Part shown: in pieces, positions 47,519 to 58,196 of the stretch
Position numbering within the stretch: the stretch's first letter is position 1
Layout: every line of letters begins with the position of its first letter
Notes under the pieces: generated by a model
Database searches by the model: none
Told to the model about the DNA's origin: nothing
Seen by the model: the letters and a program-made list of their open reading frames with translations, nothing else
Assembly (NCBI GenBank): GCA_009746045.1
Contig: RPFO01000165.1
Location: 2,211,521 to 2,275,520, forward strand
Source of the DNA: Mesostigma viride
Taxonomy: Eukaryota; Streptophyta; Mesostigmatophyceae; Mesostigmatales; Mesostigmataceae
Direction: 5' to 3'
Length of the DNA: 64,000 nucleotides
Translations under genes and position numbers: made by a program

Positions 47519-48184
47519 CACTCGAGGACAGTGCCGAGGTTTGGCAGGGTGGCGACAACTTTTTGTGTACGGGTACGGGTGAATACACCGTTTTTTTCAC
47601 TAGAAGTTGCATCCAATGATACGTGATGTTTGTCGTACGGATTTTCGATATCCGGCGATACGGGTATGGTGGTTCCTTAGTATTTGTATTTAGGTCTATT
47701 AACTAGTTTTTCATGGAAATGAAATTATTAATATAGCACATAGAGAGTTAGAGACTCTGATGACTGATCATCGAAACACACAAGGATACGAGCCACCGAC
47801 CACAACTTTTTAGGGTGTTTTCAGAATACTAAGGATGTACCACACCCGCACGCCCGGATTCCGTTTTCCGTACCATATAGCACGCGCCCCATTACCTGAT
47901 ACATGGACTATAAAAGAGGTTGTGAAAATCCGTAAACGCCTGCTCATGCGTTCATATGTGTACGGATTCTCGCTACCCTCGAAGACTTACGGCATATGAC
48001 GGAAAAGCATACGAAAAGTGTGACAATGTGATGCGGTAGACTGGCATCAGCCACCGGACCCCAGTCTTCCATGCCACTTTTGGTCGATGCCAGCGTACGC
48101 AACGGAACTTGGGATAAATTCCCTATGAATTGTTGAGTGCATTAAAAACAGGCCGGCAACCTCGTGAACGCCTTGCAGCTAGCC
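47519..48184. promoter_or_regulatory. AT-rich flank with a TATA box upstream of the orphan ORF
   Basis: This flank outside the right terminal array has no gene. A good TATA box (CTATAAAAGAGG) lies near 47909-47920, about 270 bp before the ATG of the ORF at 48185. Confidence 0.4.
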
Positions 48185-48778
48185 ATGGCGAGCAGGAATG
48201 CAGGGGAATGCGAGAAAGCGCTTGCTATGGTCGGTAAAACGATCGACGATATTTGTGATAAGCTGACTTCCATGGACAACAAACTTTCTCGTCTGTCTGA
48301 GCAATTAGAAAGTGTCAACGCCCCATCTGGAGCCGAGGGTGATTACGCACCGACCTGCGAGGTGCTTAAGGTCCATGATGCGGCCTACGACGCTGATGAC
48401 AGGAAGACTCCGAAGGTCCTCGTTGAATGGGTGTACGAGAAAGGCGCCAGCAGGCCAAGGAAGCTCGAAGACCGGTGCGAGTGGAAGCGCCTCGATAAAT
48501 GCGCTGACTGTGTTGACAAGGTCGACGATTTCATAAAAACTTTCAAAACCTCAAAGCACCAGCCAGGGATCAATGCTTTTACTCTTTTCAACGCGTGGAT
48601 GGAGGTGAAGATGTCCGTCCTGCCCGCAAACAACAATAAGCGAAAGATCGAGGACATTACCAAGGACGCCGATCACGAGGGCGAGAGCTTTAAAAAGTTT
48701 CATGCGGGTCTCAGTACTCCGGAGTTGAGCATGATGCAAGCTGAGCACGGTTGTCAAGCGTTGCATGCTTGGAGCTGA
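48185..48778 (+). CDS. Orphan ORF with N-terminal coiled coil
   Basis: From the ATG at 48185 the protein has 197 residues. Residues about 10-45 (KALAMVGKTIDDICDKLTSMDNKLSRLSEQLESV) form a clear coiled coil. A compact segment follows with several Cys and aromatic residues (VLVEWVYEKGASRPRKLEDRCEWKRLDKCADCVDKVDDF), then a nuclear-signal-like NNKRKIED. It is not a known family to me. It lies just outside the right terminal array of the provirus, so it may be a host gene, a gene of a neighbouring element, or cargo. Codon-level look and composition are consistent with coding. Confidence 0.5.
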   Translation: MASRNAGECEKALAMVGKTIDDICDKLTSMDNKLSRLSEQLESVNAPSGAEGDYAPTCEVLKVHDAAYDADDRKTPKVLVEWVYEKGASRPRKLEDRCEWKRLDKCADCVDKVDDFIKTFKTSKHQPGINAFTLFNAWMEVKMSVLPANNNKRKIEDITKDADHEGESFKKFHAGLSTPELSMMQAEHGCQALHAWS

Positions 48779-49056
48779 TACGAAGTTGCTTAACTGTATT
48801 TCGACCCTGTGAGCGATTTCAATATCGATCAAGAAATCCTATCTGTGTATGGCTGGTCAATCCGCCTATGAAAATGTGCCAATGTACAGGCGTCTCAAAA
48901 TATACCACACTTCCTACAAAGATTGTCACGTGCCATATAGCAGTGTAGAGGTGGTGACGTATGCAAGCATCATGGATGTAACATAAAACATTTTCACAGC
49001 CGTGATTGTGTGGTGATGACTGAATCTAATTAATTAATTAATTAGACTCGTGCTCC
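48779..49056. other. Intergenic sequence before the microsatellite
   Basis: No gene is visible. A TTAATTAATTAATTAA stretch at 49030-49044, like the tails of the LINE family A copies, directly precedes the microsatellite. Confidence 0.4.
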
Positions 49057-49346
49057 CGATGGATGGATGGATGGATGGATGGATGGATGGATGGATGGAT
49101 GGATGGATGGATGGATGGATGGATGGATGGATGGATGGATGGATGGATGGATGGATGGATGGATGGATGGATGGATGGATGGATGGATGGATGGATGGAT
49201 GGATGGATGGATGGATGGATGGATGGATGGATGGATGGATGGATGGATGGATGGATGGATGGATGGATGGATGGATGGATGGATGGATGGATGGATGGAT
49301 GGATGGATGGATGGATGGATGGATGGATGGATGGATGGATGGATGG
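49057..49346. repeat. (GATG)n microsatellite, about 72 uninterrupted copies
   Basis: A perfect GGAT/GATG tetranucleotide runs for about 290 bp and opens long artificial frames on both strands. It lies between TTAA-rich sequence and a LINE 3' flank. Confidence 0.95.
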
Positions 49347-49522
49347 GTGCAAACAGTCCTACCGGTCTAATCTATCTACAACTTCTATCTACAAAATCTC
49401 AACATCAGCTCTACTCTAGGGGACCTGTCTGGCGTACTTCCCGTGCGTTTGCACACGCGGGTGCTTCCCCACGGGAGGGGGCTCGTTGTCCTCTATGACC
49501 TGGGCCCACTTGGCCTTGTCCA
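49347..49522. other. Short unique stretch after the microsatellite
   Basis: No feature beyond the end of the microsatellite; a TTAA-rich LINE tail begins at about 49523. Confidence 0.4.
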
Positions 49523-51960
49523 TTAATTAGTTAATTAATAGACACGTGACTTCGTCACGTGAGCATAAGTCCTCAGTGGGAGGGGAACATGGGATGGAAT
49601 GGATGGTATAAGCTATCTAGGTCCTAGTTATACAGGGGTGTGGGCACCGCGACCCGAATCGCTATGAATGCCATACGCGGTCACACGCGGAGCCCCCACA
49701 GGCTTGGGGGTGGTCTCCTTCATCACTACTTGCCATCTATCCTTAAGCACCATCTGCCTCCATATTACAGACAAACCAGGAGGCTGCCCGGGGGTGAGCC
49801 CGTCACGTCTAGTGTAGCACATGTCCATGCCGAGTCTATCACGAAAAGTCCACGGGTGGCGGCCCTGCCGCGCGCGGCCGGGGGCACGCCAGGTGAGGAC
49901 ATATCGCCCAGGCTGGGCGGGCTTGGTGCCAGCTAGTATATCTGATGTATCTACCTGATCTGTGCGGGCCAGGTGCCCGGCTAGGCCCAGGCGCCTGTGC
50001 CTAATAATGTGGGAAACATAGGGCAAATCAGCGTACAAATCCTCATTACTAATGTGCAAACCAAAGGGGATCAAAGGGCCTTGCGCAGCATCTTGGTGAC
50101 GTTGCCGTCGAGTCGTTGCTCCAGCTCCTGCGTCAGTGTCCAGGTCTCGGCGCCGTAGGTCAGGATCGTCAGAATGACGACCTTGAAGAGGTCACGCTTG
50201 ACGATCCGGGGTAGCGGGCGGGGTTGCTCCACCAGCGGCGGTGGTCATGGAGGTGCGCCCACGCCATGCCGATCCGTGTCGTCATGTCGTCCTCGCAGTC
50301 GGGAAGCCAACTGCCGAGCAGCTTGAAGCGGCCTGAAGGAGGGTAGTTGACCTCGGCATCGTCTAAGAGGCGGAGTGTGGGTGGGGGCCCTGCCATGCCG
50401 AGGGCCAGGGCCTCCGTTTTGGGGCTGATTTCTAGACCAACCGCCCGAGCCTCGAGCGCCAGGCAGTCCAGCCAAAGTTGGGCAGACTCCGGCTTCTCGA
50501 TGAGCGTGATGTCGTCGGCATAAATGAGGTCAGCTAGTAAATTCTGCTTGTTAGTCGGCCCCCCTTCCCCAAGCTCGTTCGTGATCGCTAGGCCAGGGGC
50601 ACGGCCTGCAATGCTAGCAAAGCGAGCACGTGCCTGGCGCATAACATAATCCACTACAATGATAAACAGGTACGGCGACAGGACGCAACCCTGCCAGACG
50701 CCGGTCTGCAGTCAGGGCATGGCGGGGTAATGCCGTGTTGAGTGCGCACCGAAGTGGTCGACCCCTCATACAGCGTGCGGATGACGGTAATCAGGGGAGT
50801 GGGGACGCGAGCGCGAGCAAGTACAGCCCATAGAGCGTCCCAGAGGACAGAATCAAAAGCCTTGATGAAGTCGACGAAGATCAGGATGGCGGGAAACTCA
50901 CCAGGTTGCAGGAGAGCGGTTTCCTCGAAGAGGCGACGCGCGACGAAGATGGCCATGACGGTGTTGCGCCCAGGACGGAAGCCCATTTGACTTTCCCCAA
51001 GGTGACAGTCGAGAGCGGAACGAAGGCGGTTGAGGATAATGTGCATGAACAACTTGAGTGCGGCGCTCTGGATGCAGACTCCTCGGTAGTTGGCGGGGTC
51101 GTCAGGGGAACCTTTGTTTTTGTACAGCATAATACGGTAGCTGTGCTGCCACTCAGGAATCGGCGGCGCGTCGGCAAGCAGGATCCGGTTGCAGACGTCA
51201 AGCAGGAATCCTGTGAGCGCCGTCAGCTTAATCACCGGGGCTGGGAGCTGGTCAGGTCCAACGGCGGCATAGAAGCGGAGTTGCTTGGCGGCGGTGCTCA
51301 GCTCGAGCTCGGTGAACGGCGGGAGCTGGTTGGGGTCGGCCAGGGGTTCCGTCAGGGCTGGGTACGTGTAGTCCTGCTCAGCGGCGGGCGGCGTGGGCGG
51401 CGCAGGGACGTCCGCAGGCACTACTGCCAGGCGTGCAGCCGCCAGAGGGCCAAGCGGCGGAGGCGGCGGGGAAGGGCCTTGTCATTATCATCTTTTTCCA
51501 AATCACGGAGAGGCCTAGGCCCCCCATGTCCTCTACTAGCTGTTGTTTGAAGGTGCGGGCCTTGCGGCGTCTAGCATCACGGGGCCCGGCCCACGTAAGG
51601 AGGTGCCGGCCAGGCTGAGCTGGGCGCAGTCCCGCGGGGGCCGGGGCCACGTGAGGTGTCTACCTGGTTGGTGCGAGCTAAGTGCCCTACTAGCTGCAGG
51701 CGCCGCTGCTGGTGATACATGGCATGCCGAGGTACAGGTCCTCGTTGCAAACATGAGCAGCATAGCCTACTCTGAAAATGGATCGCAGCAGTTGGTGACC
51801 GCGCCGTCCAGCTTTCGGGCCAGGTCGGCTGTGAGGGTCCACGTCTCGGCCCCATACGTAAGAACAGGAAGGACGAGGACCTTAAAGAGGTCGCCCACAG
51901 CCTTGCCAAAGAGAAGGGGAGGACCAAGAGGGACTAGACTATCGTATGACTTTCTGCTCT
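49523..51960 (-). mobile_element. LINE (family A) with degraded reverse transcriptase
   Basis: The minus-strand copy ends in a TTAA-repeat tail at 49523-49540. Its coding parts lie in several frames. 51421-50654 has GPDQLPAPVIK, IPEWQHSYRIMLYKNKGSPDDPANYRGVCI, ESQMGFRPGRNT and FVDFIKAFDSVLWDAL. 50654-50169 has LLADLIYADDITLIEK, the YADD active site. 50110-49628 has the C-terminal RRLGLAGHLART tail. A further partial tail-like copy (AETWTLTADLARKL-like, GHLARTNQVDT) occupies 51577-51927. No endonuclease domain is seen. It is broken and non-functional; two further fragments of the family are at 7683-8581 and 52386-52650. Confidence 0.85.
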
Positions 51961-51969
51961 AGTAGAAAT

Positions 51970-52228
51970 ATTCTGATTTGGCACGCCGCAAAGGTGAATT
52001 AAAACCATTTGCGTTTAGTGCCGGTCTGCGGAAAACGCGATCTGCAAATGAATCCAGGCCGGAATCGAACTGGGGACCTCTCGCACCAAATTTTGCTGAC
52101 TATAGGACGGACGTCTCCGGATCCTAGGGCATCGCCAACTGACACCTACAGTCATCCGCAAAAGTTCTCCTTTCCGGGGAGTGATGCAAGCCGGCTGTCG
52201 GATTTGGTACTAGATAAATCATTCGAGA
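51970..52228 (-). mobile_element. tRNA-derived SINE, second copy
   Basis: This is the reverse complement of the SINE at 8132-8381 with scattered differences. It has the B-box complement GGAATCGAACTGGGGACC near 52060 and the A-box complement GGCATCGCCAACTGACACC near 52126. It sits next to LINE family A sequence, as the first copy does. Confidence 0.8.
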
Positions 52229-52385
52229 TCTGTGTGTAGGAGTACTACACACGTGTCCACTCGAGACTTGTTCAGTCTCGAAACGTGAGACGGAGAAATA
52301 TGGCTAAGCGGTATAGAAATTTTATTTTTCCCGTACCCCCCCACAGAGACAACAGGAAGGGCCTCACAAGGGAGAGAGAGTCCTA
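52229..52385. other. Unassigned stretch between SINE and LINE fragment
   Basis: No gene or repeat recognised. Confidence 0.35.
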
Positions 52386-52650
52386 CATTAATTAATTAAT
52401 AGACACGTGACTGCGTCACGTGAGCATAAGTCCTCAGTGGGAGGGGAACATGGGATGGAATGGATGGTGTAAGCTATCTAGGTCCTAGTTACAGGGGTGT
52501 GGGCACCGCGGCCCGAATCGCTTTGAATGCCATACTTGGTCACACGCGGAGCCCCCACAGGCTTGGGGGTGGTCTCCTTCATCACTACTTGCCATCTATC
52601 CTTGCGCACCATCTGCCTCCATATTACAGACAAACCAGGAGGAGTCCTAC
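52386..52650 (-). mobile_element. LINE (family A) 3'-end fragment
   Basis: It matches 49523-49780: TTAA tail, ACACGTGACTGCGTCACGTGAGC, and coding for PPGLSVIWRQM and DRWQVVMKETTP. It is joined directly to gypsy RNase H sequence at about 52650, its probable insertion point. Confidence 0.8.
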
Positions 52651-52651
52651 G

Positions 52652-52881
52652 TACGTGCGCAAGGAGGTCAGGCATACGGATAGCGGTATGAAAGAGGTAG
52701 GTGTATTGTTCATCATCAGGCAAATCACCATAGGGATAGATACCAGGAGGGGTAGGCACAATAGTGGTGTTGAGGACGTCTAAGTCCTCGAAAAACGAAT
52801 AATCAGCACGGCGGGAGAGGGCATCCGGCACAATGTTATCTACACCCTGAACACCCTGAAGTTTAAAAGGGGAAAGTTGTG
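52652..52881 (-). pseudogene. Gypsy RNase H relic, C-terminal part
   Basis: The minus-strand frame reads LAQLSPFKLQGVQGVDNIVPDALSRRADY, the typical end of a gypsy RNase H domain (..FKLQ...N.V.DALSRR). It continues the fragment at 55038-55430 across the LTR element at 52887-55032. Confidence 0.75.
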
Positions 52882-52886
52882 CTAGG

Positions 52887-55032
52887 TGTCAGAAATATTG
52901 AGACTTGTAGGTCGAAAACGATAGTGACAATTAAAGATTACGCTTTATTATCATTGCATATTAAATCCCGGACTACCACCGTTTGTCCACCAAAACCATG
53001 ATGTGGCTCCCGGGTGGGGACCATAAGCGTCAGCCATACCTCATGGCTCAGACCTTAGGTAAGTGCAACGTAGGTTGCGTCTTCCTCTTATGCACAAAGG
53101 TGCACAAAGTGTGAGTGCTCGACAGGCTGGCACAAAGATTGCGTAGCTTATCTGAAATGTGCTGAGAATGCGTTACGCAAGCCAGATTCCGTTAACACTC
53201 TCTAGTCGAGTAGTACGACTGAATAGTACGCTAGCTATAGGTCGTAGGACCCTGAACGTACAAGTCTTGATATAATGTGCCGGTTCTCGTAGCTTCGGCA
53301 CTAATATCTTAGTCACTCCGTGACCAAATCATGAGCCGTAACATGACACGTGCTCACTGTCCCAACACTGCATAATACTTTGCCGATATTAATTATGGCC
53401 ACAAATACGGCAGGCGGGTGCGATTATTAGGGACGCAACCCTAATACCTCCGTTTACAATGGATGGCCTATATGAAATATATTAACGGCAGGCAGTTGGG
53501 CACACAGGGTGAACTTCACCCCTGACACCCCCCTTGCACAATGCCTAAAGTGAAGACACTATGCAGGTACAATAGGGCCAACAGTTTCTCCCCGCTCAAT
53601 TCAGGCAAGAGCCTAAAAAGCTGGGTGGGGCAGCCAGGTATAAACTGGCTCTCACACACCCCTTGTTCAACTTAAGCCGGTACACGCTCTGGTAAATCCA
53701 ATGGTATCAAAATGCCCCCCTTGTTGGGTAGTTGGTAGGACTTTCTAGGTATAATAACCAGCACATTCCCCTTACCCAGGAAGCTTGATCACGATGAACC
53801 AATGTACCCATTGGGCATGAACATAAAGGAGAATTAAGACATGCACAAGCATGCCAACGCGGGGCACAATGCGCCCCCCCCCATGCTTTCAAAAGGATAA
53901 GCAATAACCAAAAAGGGCATCGGAATCAAAAAATTCCGACCTCTTCATTTCCATAGACAGCGCTGGCTTCTCGGCTCCGGGATCCCCGATGCCGCCGGCT
54001 CAATTCGCATAAAGATCGAGCACTTAAAACTCGAGCGAAACAGCGCCTTCCAACCGCACCCAAAAAAAGATAACCACAAAGCTCGTTTTCGGCTCACGTT
54101 CGCTCCTGGCATGGATTGAACTTGGATCTTCTGTAGCGCCAGCCTTCAATCGGCATGTCTGCCGCAGCTGCACTCACGAAATCTGGTGCTTTTGCTGGAA
54201 TCAGGAAATATATGGCCCAGCGGCTCTGTAGGCCGCGGCCGACTGGCCTCTTCCAGGCCGAGTGTGCGGCTTGCCAACAACAATGCCGCGAACTTCCGGG
54301 TAATATTCCATGACGTTACTTGCGTATCTCGCTAATTCGTAGCATGTCACGTTCTTCATCTTAACCCTAAGGTTTTTCTGTAATGGTTTTGTGTCAGAAA
54401 TATTGAGACTTGTAGGTCGAAAACGATAGTGACAATTAAAGATTACGCTTTATTATCATTGCATATTAAATCCCGGACTACCACCGTTTGTCCACCAAAA
54501 CCATGATGTGGCTCCCGGGTGGGGACCATAAGCGTCAGCCATACCTCATGGCTCAGACCTTAGGTAAGTGCAACGTAGGTTGCGTCTTCCTCTTATGCAC
54601 AAAGGTGCACAAAGTGTGAGTGCTCGACAGGCTGGCACAAAGATTGCGTAGCTTATCTGAAATGTGCTGAGAATGCGTTACGCAAGCCAGATTCCGTTAA
54701 CACTCTCTAGTCGAGTAGTACGACTGAATAGTACGCTAGCTATAGGTCGTAGGACCCTGAACGTACAAGTCTTGATATAATGTGCCGGTTCTCGTAGCTT
54801 CGGCACTAATATCTTAGTCACTCCGTGACCAAATCATGAGCCGTAACATGACACGTGCTCACTGTCCCAACACTGCATAATACTTTGCCGATATTAATTA
54901 TGGCCACAAATACGGCAGGCGGGTGCGATTATTAGGGACGCAACCCTAATACCTCCGTTTACAATGGATGGCCTATATGAAATATATTAACGGCAGGCAG
55001 TTGGGCACACAGGGTGAACTTCACCCCTGACA
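52887..55032. mobile_element. Small non-coding LTR element (TRIM-like) with identical-length 641-bp LTRs
   Basis: LTRs at 52887-53527 and 54392-55032 are both 641 bp, begin TGTCAG and end CTGACA, and look identical. The 5-bp target duplication CTAGG flanks the element (52882-52886 and 55033-55037). The 864-bp interior has no gene. Next to the left LTR is CCCCCCTTGC, which on the minus strand is a polypurine tract, so the element probably reads on the minus strand. It is inserted in a gypsy RNase H relic. Confidence 0.92.
54100..54180 (-). ncRNA. tRNA-like relic inside the TRIM-like element
   Basis: On the minus strand CAGCTGCGGCAGACATGCCG resembles a D arm/A box, and AAGTTCAATCC about 35 bp later resembles a B box. 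Acceptor-stem pairing is not convincing, so it is not a functional tRNA gene. It may be an old SINE or tRNA relic carried by the element. Confidence 0.3.
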
Positions 55033-55037
55033 CTAGG

Positions 55038-55430
55038 AATTCCATCCAGCGGGCTTGACAAGGGGTAAGGTTAGGCTGTGAAAGGAGGTGAGTGAGGGGA
55101 CGGTGGTCCGTCTGTATGACTAACCTATACGGATCTAACTCGCAGGGCTCATTGAGGCAAACATCAAACTGGGCACCTTTGGGTTAAGGAAATGCTGCCA
55201 GGCATGACAACAATAAACCATAGCCAACAATTCCTGCTGATGGACGGGGTAATTGCGCTCAGCGGGGAGCATAGTCCTAGAAATGTACTCTATACATAGG
55301 CTGTAAGCCCTGGCCCTGATCCTGAAGGAGAACACCACCTATAGCCACTTTACTAGCGTCTGTAGCTACTACGAATGGTTTAGTAGTATCCGGAAGGATG
55401 AGGACAGGAGGAGTGAGGAGAAGGGATTTT
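55038..55430 (-). pseudogene. Gypsy RNase H relic, N-terminal part
   Basis: Minus-strand frames encode LPDTTKPFVVATDASKVAIGG, then EYISRTMLPAERNYPVHQQELLAMVY, then TDHRPLTHLLSQPNLTPCQARWMEF. This is the RNase H core of a gypsy element, in more than one frame. It was cut by the TRIM-like element at CTAGG. It is a different, older family than the gypsy at 21830-29680. Confidence 0.75.
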
Positions 55431-55692
55431 AAACAAAAAAATGCCGACATTCATCACTCCAAACAAAAGGGAAATCTTTATTTGGAAGACAGTTCTCTGC
55501 CGCTTCAATGTATAGTGCATTCATATCTTGAGTTCTACAAATTTATTATCCTTTCCAGTGAGTTGTGAATTGATACGTACTGGTATTGTTACTGAGTTGC
55601 ATGTTGTCTCGATTTTGAAGAGAAACTATCAAGTTAGACCGTTAGAAACTATGCTTGTATTTCTAGGTAGTGATGACAATGCCAAGGTCATG
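55431..55692. other. AT-rich stretch without a gene
   Basis: No gene or repeat recognised; it is the left flank of the LINE insertion at 55703. Confidence 0.35.
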
Positions 55693-55835
55693 CTATATAT
55701 GTTAAAAATATAATTACTTACAGCAGAGTGAAATCACTCAAACCAAAGCAAACGCCCAGCTATAAACCTATATACAGAGCCATGTCAAAGCTCTATACTA
55801 CGATAAGACCAATGGAAACGCCTAACGGGAGGAAC

Positions 55836-56651
55836 CTAATAGCCCTGCTGCACCGCAAAATCAGCCCGCGTACGGCGGAGCATGATGTCAGCCATGGCCC
55901 GAGTCAGCGCCACCGACAAGCGCTGACGCCAATATGACGTCCAGGTCCGCGCCGACCATGGGGCCCGCTGGCCCTCTAGGTCCAGCCGGTCCTCCCGGAG
56001 CCGGCAACACTCCTTGAAGAAGGCGGAGGTCAGGGGCCCCATGGCCCCAAACTCCTCCAGGACAAAGGGCACCACACGATGGTGCCCGACGTCGCCGTAG
56101 GCCAGGAGCTTGGCCCGCTCCGCCCGGTCCGCCGTGTAACCTGCCGTGAGGGAGGCCCCAGCCACGTGGCTAAGAGCCAAGGGCCGCGCCACCGAAACGT
56201 CAATAAGCAGATGCCGGCCACCCCCCTCAAAGTCCAGCACCACGATGTCAGGCCGGTGGTTGGGGGAATAGAAGGCAGCGCCATCCGCATCCTCGGACCG
56301 GATGTTCGCGTGGGGGAAAACCGACCGAATCATGGCGAGCACCACCGTCAGGAGGACAGTGTGCAAATACAAATACCAATTCTGATTCTGTTGGCCCCCC
56401 ATGCAGGCAAGGTAGTGAGTCCCCGTGGGATCCAGCGGCTGCCCACAGCTACCACAAGGCCGCCCGGCCGGAACAAGAGGCTGCGGGGCAAATAGCTGGT
56501 GCCGGAGCGCCACCGAGTAGTGGCTGGGAGCCAAGGCGAATGGGGGGCCATGGGAAGAGCACGAAGGTACGCCGAGCCCACACTCCGCAAGGAAAGCGAG
56601 AACAGCCACGCACGTCCCTGGGCGTTGAGGTCCGCGAAAAGAGCAATCCAA
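55836..56651 (-). CDS. LINE B C-terminus: zinc site and restriction-like endonuclease
   Basis: This frame continues the RT protein after a frame change near 56545. It has a Cys/His cluster (CGSCGQPL, THYLACMGG), then the PD-(D/E)XK-type endonuclease core: RPDIVVLDFEGGGRHLLIDVSV, with the Asp residues of the RPD..DV signature. LINEs with a C-terminal restriction-like endonuclease nick a target site to start reverse transcription. The end (about 200-271) is basic and ends FAVQQGY. Endonuclease residues are present, but the copy lacks its 5' part and cannot move by itself. Confidence 0.75.
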   Translation of the reverse strand: MDCSFRGPQRPGTCVAVLAFLAECGLGVPSCSSHGPPFALAPSHYSVALRHQLFAPQPLVPAGRPCGSCGQPLDPTGTHYLACMGGQQNQNWYLYLHTVLLTVVLAMIRSVFPHANIRSEDADGAAFYSPNHRPDIVVLDFEGGGRHLLIDVSVARPLALSHVAGASLTAGYTADRAERAKLLAYGDVGHHRVVPFVLEEFGAMGPLTSAFFKECCRLREDRLDLEGQRAPWSARTWTSYWRQRLSVALTRAMADIMLRRTRADFAVQQGY

Positions 56652-57982
56652 TCAGCCGTGTGCAGAATACCCGCGTAGGTTTTCTGGTGTTTATCGATGA
56701 CGCGAGCAGGGAATGCGGCGGGAGATTGAACGGAGGCGACCGAGGGAGTGCCGCGAGGGAGGTGGCGCTGTACCGCCTGAGCGGCACGGACGGGAGAACA
56801 GGCCTGCTGGATCTCAGCATAGGCCTCCTGGATGGCGGTGACGAAGGGCAAAGGGCTGCTGGGGTCCAGGAGGTCAGGCGCTGCCGTTGCCAAAAGGGGC
56901 AGGAGCCGGCAGCTTTCCGCCCACGACTGAGCGACGGAGCCCAAAAATGCTGCTGGGGCCAGCCGGGCGGCACGAGTCAGACCGCAGCCACCCATCCGTG
57001 CAGGCAGGGAGGCAATGCGAATAGCATGTGGCGGGAGGTCGGGGCCCGGGACCAGCTGCGCCAAGGCCGACTGGATGCGTTCGTCGTGGCCCTCGGCGGC
57101 CAGCCGGACCTGAGCCGGAAGAGCGCCCCGGAGCCAGTGAACGACGCGAGGGTGAGCGCAAAACCACAGAAGCAGACCCTTGGTCTGCGAATCATGAAGG
57201 CGCGCAATCAAGGGCAGTACCTCAGTGCGTGCCTCGAGGGCGGCCCGCAGAGCATCGATGACAAACGCGGGGTCGCCAACCGGAACGCCGAGGACATCCA
57301 ACCCATGGAGGCGCTCGTCCCGGCCCAAGAGCTGGGGCGGAAAGCCGGAGCAATCACCTTGGGGCGAGTACACCGCGCACTTGGCCAGGGTCAACTGGAG
57401 GTTGATGTCGGCCACCGCGGTCTGCAGTGCCAGCAGAGCCGCGGTGGTGTCCGGCACAGGGCCCAGAAGGTAGATATCATCCAAGTAGGCCTGAATAGCG
57501 ACTGCCGGGTGGGCAGCATGGACCGCTTGGAGGCAACCCTGGAGGGGGGCGGCAAAGTACAGGGGTCCCAGGGGGTCCCCTTGCTGGGTGCCCGACCGCG
57601 ACAGCAGGCCGCCGCGAGTGCCGTCCTCCATGATGTGAATGAGTTGGCCGGGCTGGCCGTAGCACACGGCTGTCCAAGCGTACAAGTCCTCGAAGGACTC
57701 CATGACGGCCGCAAACATGCTGGCGCGGGACAGACTGTTGAACGCGTTTTGGCAGTCGACCTTGACGACAGCGTGGGTGGGGTGGGCCTCGAGGTAGGCC
57801 TGCACCGAATGGATGAGGATATCCGCCCCGCCTGGAGTCGTCACCCCCAGCTGGGCCGCCACCGAGGTCTCACCCGCTGCGAGGGGCGGGCAGAAAAAGG
57901 CACGGAGCTCGGGCGCCTTTTGGCGGCAGATCACTTTGCCCACGAGCTTGCGGAGCACCTCACCGCAGGCGATCGGGCGCAC
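56540..57982 (-). CDS. LINE B reverse transcriptase (N-terminally truncated)
   Basis: The frame begins at the truncation point with RPIACGEVLRKLVGK (RT motif 2). It continues with VVKVDCQNAFNSLSR (motif A with catalytic Asp), GTQQGDPLGPLYFA (motif B) and AYLDDIYLLG (motif C, two Asp). After the thumb a long helical region leads to about 56545, where the coherent reading passes to the frame 56651-55836. It synthesises cDNA by target-primed reverse transcription. The fingers and N-terminal parts are missing owing to 5' truncation. A 676-residue plus-strand frame over the same bases is only its shadow. Confidence 0.88.
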
Positions 57983-58082
57983 CTATATATGTCATGTATA
58001 GCCAAAAGGTATGGCAAAAACACCAGCAGACCATGCTTGGTTGCTCAGAATGTTGAAAACCCCTCAAAACCATGCCAAAAAA

Positions 58083-58196
58083 GGGGTTTTCAACAGTTAG
58101 CGTACGATCAGCGTATAATACATTATACACCGCGTATTATACATTATACACCTGGGGCCGCGTACGACGCGTATCGCGTATGTATGGCCAGTCACT
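58083..58196. repeat. GTATAATAC-rich palindromic remnant
   Basis: Phrases such as GCGTATAATACATTATACACCGCG recall the subterminal palindromes of the hAT-like element at 20272-21777. It is probably a remnant of a related element, joined to gypsy gag sequence at 58197. Confidence 0.4.

Larger units (their letters stand above)
55703..57982 (-). mobile_element. 5'-truncated LINE (family B) with target duplication
   Basis: The copy lies on the minus strand between direct repeats CTATATATGT (55693-55702 and 57983-57992). It starts abruptly inside the RT gene at 57982 (5' truncation) and ends in a 3' UTR with ..GTAATTATATTTTTAA, the sequence that also gave the 36-bp scrap at 33802-33837. Confidence 0.88.

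Noticed and set aside
49038-49498. MDGW-repeat ORFs
   Set aside because: Translation of the GATG microsatellite in several frames.
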